Assembly (NCBI GenBank): GCA_033807775.1
Contig: CM066315.1
Coordinates: forward strand, 55,954,820-56,018,819
DNA length: 64,000 nt
DNA from: Saussurea involucrata
Taxonomy: Eukaryota > Streptophyta > Magnoliopsida > Asterales > Asteraceae
Direction: 5' to 3'
Position numbers and translations under genes: made by a program. This document shows, one piece after another, positions 57,645 to 64,000 of the stretch. The notes beneath the pieces are model-generated. The model saw nothing but the letters and a program-made list of their open reading frames with translations, did not search any database and was not told the DNA's origin. How positions within the stretch are numbered: the first letter of the stretch is position 1; each line of letters begins with the position of its first letter.

Positions 57645-59618
57645 TGTAACGTCCCAAAAATTACAAGGAAATTTAAATTTTCTAAAACATATATTCCATT
57701 ATAAAACAACCACAATTTAATAAACCGTAACTCAATTAAAGTTAATGCCGTCAACTCAAACAGTCAAAAGAAGTTATGCAGCGGAAATATTATAAATAAA
57801 TCTAAAAGTTTAAAAGTGTAAATTCCAACAATTCTCGGCGCCCGCGCTTTGTGTGTGTACCGTCAAGCCCGACTGCCGCTCGCACCTGAAATCACAACAT
57901 ATTGGGAAAGGGTAAGCTAAACGCTTAGTGAGTCCTACCACACACGCAGGTAGCAACCCCACGTATATCGCTCCTACTCGCAAGTAGGTAACACCACTAT
58001 CACCACGAATATAAACCACATAATAATTAACGTATAAATACAAGCTCAGTCCCACCGAGCCCTCGGTCCCACCGAGTACACAAAAATATGTTGATACAAG
58101 CTCAGTCCCACCGAGCCCTCGGTCCCACCGAGTACACAAAAATATGTTGATACAAGCTCAGTCCCACCGAGCCCTCGGTCCCACCGAGTAAGATAATATA
58201 GTTGTACTAGCTCAGTCCCACCGAGCCCTCGGTCCCACCGAGCCCTTCAGTCCCACCGAGGTGTACACAAATTACATACCATTCACATAATAATTCAACA
58301 ATCACAACTATTTATCACATCCCAACTAGTCCACGTAAACACGTAATAACACGTAATAGCACGTAACACAAAATAACGTTACACATGAAATTCCTAACTA
58401 CGCGGTGAGAGAACTCACCTCGAATGCGCGCCTAGCTCACAAACAATAGTCCAAGCTCCACAATACAAAATCACTTCCCAACACCTAAACGAATGTTAAA
58501 ATGTATTAACGCGAGACCCGGACCCTAAAACACGACGCACGCTTAAACTGTCACTAAAATGACTTTTCTGTCTAGCCAAACAGGTCTGTTCGGGACCTGT
58601 TCCGACCTCTCCAAACACAGAAAATCCTCAATTACATTACATCACCAGAAAGTGCTCTGAGTTAGGGTTCCAAGGACATATTATACTCCTCCTAACGATT
58701 TTTCTACAGTTTAATACGGATTTTACAAAAACGGTTCGCAGAACAGCGAAAACAGAACCTTTCAGTACAAAACGACGATTTGACCTAAGCTACGTTCCGA
58801 ACTGGTTTTTGCACAAAACATAGAAACGTTACTAGACTCAAAATGGGAACTTTTGGCACCGATTTCGCCCCAATCCGAGTTACGAGGAAAAAGTTACGGT
58901 TTAAGCAAAACAGTGGCAGATTACTAAATTTTCACATGAAATGACACTATTGATTATTAACCCGTTAAGTCGTGGCTTAATCCCAACAGACCCGAAAAGC
59001 ATATGAACTACTGAATATGGGTTACCCTAGGCTGGACAACAGCCGTGCACCACCCCCTGCCGCCTCCGGCGGCGGTGGTGGTTGGCGGCGTTTCTTTGAC
59101 ATACGATAACAACAAACGAGAAATAGACGAACTTACCTCGACGAACCCTTCTTCCTCCTCTTTTCCGACCAAACTTGCCGGCGATCGCCTCCTTCCTCCT
59201 CTCTCCTCGTCGCCGGCAGCAACCTCTATCACCCTCTCGGTTTCTCTCTCACTCTCTCGGCTTCTTTCTTGGCCGAACACACAACAAAGGGGGATGGGGA
59301 AAAGGGTTTTTGGGAGTTGTTTAAGTGAAAATGAAAGGGGAAGGGGGAGGGGATGACTAAAGGTTGTGGTGGTTACTAGCATGAAACCGAAGGGAAGGGG
59401 AAGGGGGAAGGGGGCGTCTCTTGGCGTATCCCTTGCCATACTTTGGTGAAATGCCCCAATTAGCCCCTCAACTTTCCTTTCCTTGCAAAAACCCAAAAAG
59501 GTTGACTCATTTAACTTTTTGTCCGATTCGACTAACCCCGCTAATGGATCCCACGTTAAAATAAAAGCTTTAAAAAAATAAATAAGAAGAAGATACACAC
59601 CGGGATACGGGCTTTACA
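57645..59618 (-). repeat. G: 3' LTR
   Basis: 1974 bp. On the minus strand it begins TGTAAAGCCCGTATCCC and ends TTTTTGGGACGTTACA. The GC-rich part at 59040-59340 gives open frames on both strands that I read as low-complexity LTR sequence. Confidence 0.88.
58039..58262. repeat. G: GTCCCACCGAG array in the LTR
   Basis: Four units of 54-56 bp, starting at 58039, 58095, 58151 and 58205. Each holds AGTCCCACCGAG and GGTCCCACCGAG around the hairpin CCGAGCCCTCGG; nine copies of the 11-mer in all. Confidence 0.95.
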
Positions 59619-59632
59619 ACTCTCCCCCACTT
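59619..59632 (-). other. G: polypurine tract
   Basis: Minus-strand AAGTGGGGGAGAGT directly before the 3' LTR. Confidence 0.85.
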
Positions 59633-59635
59633 GGA

Positions 59636-61627
59636 TCAGACTTCGTCCTCGAAGTCTCGACTGACGAATAAATCAGGATAGTTCTCGCGCATCTCCACTT
59701 CGGGCTCCCACGTCCACTCTGAACCCTTCCGGTGCTGCCACTGGACTTTTACAAGTCCAATAACTTTGTTCCACGAGGTTCTCGTTCTCCTGTCGAGAAT
59801 GGCAACCGACTTTTCCACGTAGTTAAGCCGCTCATCGATCTGAACGTCCTCCAGAGGAATCACGGTAGACTCGTCAAATACACACTTCCGTAATTGAGAA
59901 ACGTGAAAGGTGTTGTGAATCAAGCTCAGTTCTTCAGGTAACTCTAACCGGTAAGCCACTTTCCCCACACGGGCGATGATCCGGTAAGGCCCAATATAAC
60001 GAGGCCCTAGTTTCCCCCGCTTACGAAACCGGATCACCCCTTTCTAGGTAGAAACCTTCAACAACACATAATCACCCACCTGAAATTCTAGGTCGGATCG
60101 CCTCTTGTCGACGTAGCTCTTCTGCCGACTCTGTGCAGTAACCAAACGGTCCCGCACCATCTGAATCATCTCGGTCGTCTTCAACACAATGTCAGTACTC
60201 CCTAACACCCGATGACCAACCTCGCCCCAACAAACGGGCCTCCTGCACTTCCTACCGTACAACAACTCGTACGGCGGCATGCCAATACCAGAGTAAAAGC
60301 TGTTGTTGTAGGAAAATTCTGCTAGAGGAAGGTGCTGATCCCAGCTACCTCCAAAATCGATAACACAAGCTCGAAGCATATCTTCAAGGGTCTGAATGGT
60401 TCGCTCGCTCTGTCCGTCCGTCTGCGGATGAAAAGCCGTGCTAAAGTGTAACCGTGTACCCATCTCTGACTGGAACTTCTCCCAAAACCGGGAGGTAAAA
60501 CGAGTGTCCCTGTCAGAGACAATCGAAACTGGCACCCTGTGCCTGGCCACGATCTCACGTACAAACACCTCCGCAAGCTTTTCCGCCGAGGAGCTTTCCC
60601 TGATGGCCAAGAAGTGAGCACTCTTGGTCAGACGGTCAACGATCACCCAAATGGCATCGTTCCCACGGGGAGTCCTTGGGAGTTTCGTTATGAAGTCCAT
60701 AGTAATCTTTTCCCATTTCCAAACCGGGACCTCCAACGGCTGCAATTTCCCATGTGGTCGTTGATGTTCCGCTTTGACCTTCCGACAAGTCATACATACC
60801 TCAACACATCTAGCAACATCCCGTTTCATGTCGGGCCACCAATAACCTTCATGCAAGTCTCTGTACATCTTTGTAGCTCCCGGGTGAATCGAGAACTTGG
60901 ACTTATGTGCCCCATCCATTAGTACCTGCCGGTTCCCACCGATGAATGGAACCCAAACCCTACCATGTCGAGTTAACAACCCCCGACTGTCACGAACAAA
61001 ATTCGGGATTTCCCCCGACACTCTTTCCCGCTTTGCATTTTCCTCCAAAACAGCCACCTCCTGAGCGCTTCCTATCGACTCCAGAATCGGTGTAACCACT
61101 GTCAATCGCTGACATAAACCCCTCAGTGGCTCACCGACCGGATGTCGGCTGAGTGCGTCCGCAACCACGTTCGCTTTACCCGGGTGGTAAAGTATATCGC
61201 AGTCATAATCCTTGACCACATCGAGCCACCTTCGCTGACGCATATTAAGGTTCTGCTGATCCATCAAGTACTTGAGGCTCTTATGGTCAGTGTAGATCGT
61301 ACACTTGACACCATAGAGATAGTGCCTCCAAATTTTAAGGGCAAACACTACCGCTCCCAACTCCAGGTCATGAGTCGGGTAATTTGCTTCGTGAGGCTTC
61401 AACTGGCTAGAAGCGTAGGCTATGACCTTGCCGCGCTGCATAAGCACGGCACCCAAACCCTGATGTGAGGCATCACAATATACTACCAAATCTTCCATGC
61501 CTTCGGGCAAGATTAACACAGGAGCCTCGCACAAGCGCCTGCGTAGCTCCTCGAACGCCTTCTGTTGTTCCTCACCCCAACTGAACGCCGCAGATTTCTT
61601 CGTCAATCGCGTCATAGGCATCTCGAT
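59636..61627 (-). pseudogene. pol: G: RNase H, integrase and chromodomain-like end
   Basis: RNase H: VVYCDASHQGLGAVL near 61490 to VVADALSRH near 61140. Integrase: HHCC domain near 60890-60770 (HPGATKMYRDLHEGYWWPDM, CMTCRKVKAEH), DDE core from DFITKLPRTPRG near 60690, second Asp in VSDRDTRF near 60515, and AFHPQTDGQSERTIQ near 60430 with the Glu. TAG at 60046-60044, probably from TGG, interrupts the C-terminus; the frame continues to 59636 with VKVQWQHRKGSEWTWEPE, chromodomain-like. TAG at 61630-61628 lies just upstream. Confidence 0.9.
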
Positions 61628-62967
61628 CTAGGAGAAATCCTGAATAAACCTTCGGTAATACCCTGCCAATCCTAGAAAGATTCGCACCTCAGAAGGAGTC
61701 TTCGGCACCTCCCACCACATCACTGCTGAAATCTTAGCTGGGTCGACCATAATACCATCCTGATTCACGACATGTCCTAGGAACTGGACCTCTCGCAACC
61801 AGAACTCACACTTGGAAAACTTAGCGTATAACTTCTCTCGCCTCAATACTTCCAACACTTCTCGAAGATGCACCTCGTGCTCCTCCTTGGACTTTGAATA
61901 CACCAGAATATCGTCGATGAACACAATCACCGATCGGTCCAACATCGGACTACACACTCGGTTCATGAGGTCCATGAATGCTGCCGGTGCATTGGTGAGC
62001 CCCAAAAGGCATCACCACGAACTCGTAATGACCGTACCGCGTACGGAAAGCCGTCTTCTCCGTGTCCTCACTCCTGACCCACATCTGGTGGTACCCCGAC
62101 CGTAAATCAATCTTGGAGAACCACGAGGCCCCCTGAAGCTGGTCGAACAAATCGTCAATCCTTGGCAAAGGATAACGATTCTTTACCGTAAGCTTATTCA
62201 GCTCCCGGTAGTCTATGCACATCCGCTGCGACCCGTCCTTCTTCTTAACGAATAAGATAGGTGCTCCCCACGGCGAACAACTCGGTATAATGAACTCCTT
62301 CTCGAGAAGCTCCTGCAACTGGGCGTACAACTCTTTCATTTCTGGTGGAGCCAGGCGATAGGGTGCCTTGGCCACCGGAGCAGCACCCGGAATCAGATCG
62401 ATCCGAAACTCTACCTGTCGTTCGGGAGGTATCCCCGGCAAATCCTCGGGAGATACGTCGGTGAACTCCCGTACAACTGGCACGTCTTCCGCAGACTCCT
62501 TCGCTTCCCCAACACTCGTGTCTATCACGTATGCCAAATACCCCTGACCACTATGCTGAAGGTACCTCCGAGCTCTCGCAGCCGAACATATGGCCGTAGT
62601 CCGTCTAGACGAATCTCCCTGTACTAACAGTTCTCCCCCGCTTGGGGTTCGAACTCGCACTTGTTTGTGACGACAAACAATCTCCGCGTCGAACTTATCC
62701 ATCCAATCCATGCCCACAATCACACAAAGCTCCCGCATAGCGATCGGGATCAGATCGATGGGAGACCGCACTCCTGAGATCTCTAAAGTGCACCCGCGAA
62801 ACACGTCTGTGACCGTCAAGGTCCTATCATCAGCCACCTCAACAACAAGAGGATGACTCAAACGTCCTACCACTCGGCCCAAACCCTCGCTAAAAGTGCG
62901 AGACACAAAAGAGTGAGTAGCCCCGCTATCAAACATCACAACCGCAGGCACCGAGTTAACTAGGAAT
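61628..62967 (-). pseudogene. pol: G: protease and reverse transcriptase
   Basis: Protease from FLVNSVPAVVMFDSGATHSF near 62967-62905, the active site DSGA intact. RT from about 62370 (KAPYRLAPPEMKELYAQLQE), with FVKKKDGSQRMCIDYRELN near 62240, catalytic FIDD at 61921-61910 and FLGLAGYYRRFIQDFS near 61650. A one-base insertion in a G-run near 61997-62000 shifts the frame after MPFG. TAG at 61630-61628 ends this part, and the frame continues beyond it. Confidence 0.9.
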
Positions 62968-63045
62968 GAACTCCCGTATCTGCTCACTAGTGAGTACAAT
63001 ACTCGCATTCGGTTCAACATCGTTGTTCCTCCTTGTGATGGTCAT
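62956..63045 (-). pseudogene. gag: G: gag N-terminal remnant
   Basis: From ATG 63045 about 26 codons (MTITRRNNDVEPNASIVLTS) look like a chromovirus Gag start. TAA follows at 62958-62956. The -1-shifted frame at the same place is already protease, so about 1.2 kb of gag (by comparison with B) has been deleted between them. Confidence 0.55.
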
Positions 63046-63239
63046 CCTAGGTAGTTAATACCACGAGCTATTAGTACATAATAACTCCTACTAACAACGC
63101 TCACACTCAACTCCTCGGATTCCTCATGACTTTCCCCGACTCGAACATTGATCCTGTGCTTCCGGTAGTAGGAGCTCTACTACTACCATCTACACCTATC
63201 ACTGTCCGCTCCGAGTCCCATCCCGAGTACCCAAGTAGT

Positions 63240-64000
63240 TGCTCGCCCAAACAAAACCATACACGTATGTCCATACTGATGCATATACACACTCTTCCTA
63301 GCTCCCTAGGAATAAACATAATACCCCACTACCCTTGCTAGGGCGGAACCCCCACTAACCCTGACGAGTCGCCTCGTAAACGCACAGTTGTATACAGTGG
63401 AAACCAGATAGACATTCGAATATAAGATTCTATCCTACAACGGTTGGACTCAAACAAGAGCTGCGCAATAGAACTAAATCTAACATTCTAAGGCTATTCG
63501 GTTCCTACCGCATACAACCTATAGTGCATTCGCTTAACAACCTATCAAAGTTAGCATAAGTTCCTAATAGCAAGTAACAACCATACAATACAGTGTATTA
63601 AGCACCAAGCAATCTAGCATACATACTCCTATGTTCTAGAAAGCAAGTTAGCAGACGTACTCATATGTAAACGCTATTCCCAGCTCACTAGGAATTTCAT
63701 CTCATCCCACTACCCTTGCTACAACGGAATCCCTGCTAGCCATAGCGAGTTGCCTCGCGAATACCCAGTCGCATGCAGCGTGAATCAAATAGACATTCGA
63801 ATACAAGATTTTATCCTAGAACGGTTGGACTCAAACAAGAGCTGCGCAATAGAACTAAATCAAATATTCTGAGGCTATATGATTCTGACTGCATACAACC
63901 TATAGGGCCTTCACTTAACAACCTACTATAACTAGCATTGATTCTTACTAGCAAGCAGTCATCATACAGTACAGTGTAAATAACATAGGCAATCTAGCAT
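63240..64000 (-). repeat. G: ~381-bp tandem repeat in the leader
   Basis: Two diverged units, the first ending near 63620, the second reaching the window edge. Anchors such as CACTACCCTTGCT (63327 and 63708) and GGTTGGACTCAAACAAGAGC (near 63442 and 63823) are 381 bp apart. More units may follow outside. No ORF supported. Confidence 0.85.

Larger units (their letters stand above)
57645..64000 (-). mobile_element. Element G: Tekay-like chromovirus, minus strand, runs off the window
   Basis: Its 3' LTR (57645-59618), polypurine tract and protease-RT-RNase H-integrase-chromodomain lie here on the minus strand. The 5' LTR is beyond 64000. Pol resembles that of B, with the same chromodomain-like end. 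Most of gag is missing. One frameshift and two nonsense codons break pol. Confidence 0.88.

Noticed and set aside
59008..59598. 196-residue ORF (-) and overlapping 103-residue ORF (+) as host genes
   Set aside because: Low-complexity Pro/Ser/Arg-rich frames open on both strands of a GC-rich part of the G LTR; no domain.
1..64000. An integrated plant pararetrovirus or other virus
   Set aside because: All pol regions have LTRs, PBS, polypurine tract and integrase of Ty3/gypsy or Copia type; no coat or movement protein motif was seen.

Overview
The window looks like repeat-rich heterochromatin from a flowering plant. I see no ordinary host gene, rRNA, tRNA or CRISPR array. Nearly everything is LTR retrotransposon, and the primer-binding sites match plant tRNA-Asp and initiator tRNA-Met 3' ends. 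A eudicot, probably in the aster family, is my guess from the style of the Copia accessory protein; that placement is inference.

Bases 1-53679 are one Athila-type Ty3/gypsy element (A, plus strand) that enters from the left edge and has been split by six insertions, each with a 5-bp target duplication. In order: B, a Tekay-like chromovirus (1427-9216, +); a Copia-type solo LTR (10494-11565); C, a decayed Copia element with unlike LTRs (13150-18360, +); F, an Athila/Tat element with gag-protease but no reverse transcriptase or integrase (21634-30506, -); E, an Angela/BARE-like Copia (34086-42030, +); and D, an 11.4-kb Copia with a third large ORF (42241-53624, -). E and D both sit inside A's 3' LTR. 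With the insertions removed, A's gag, protease, RT, RNase H, integrase and an Athila-style third ORF read on across the junctions.

Bases 53680-54954 are AT-rich DNA without a recognisable gene. From 54955 there are two truncated related LTRs (H1, then H2 inserted in it). Next comes G, a second Tekay-like chromovirus on the minus strand (57645 to beyond 64000), which has lost most of gag and has a ~381-bp tandem repeat in its leader.

Every pol gene carries nonsense codons or frameshifts, so no element here looks able to encode its own complete machinery, although the LTR pair of D is almost identical. By-eye LTR divergence falls in the order A > F > E > B > D, which agrees with the nesting; C does not fit. 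The most unusual signals are short-motif arrays private to each family. The strongest is GTTAATACTGC in D, repeated in its LTRs, in a ~33-unit intergenic array, in gag and in the accessory ORF.
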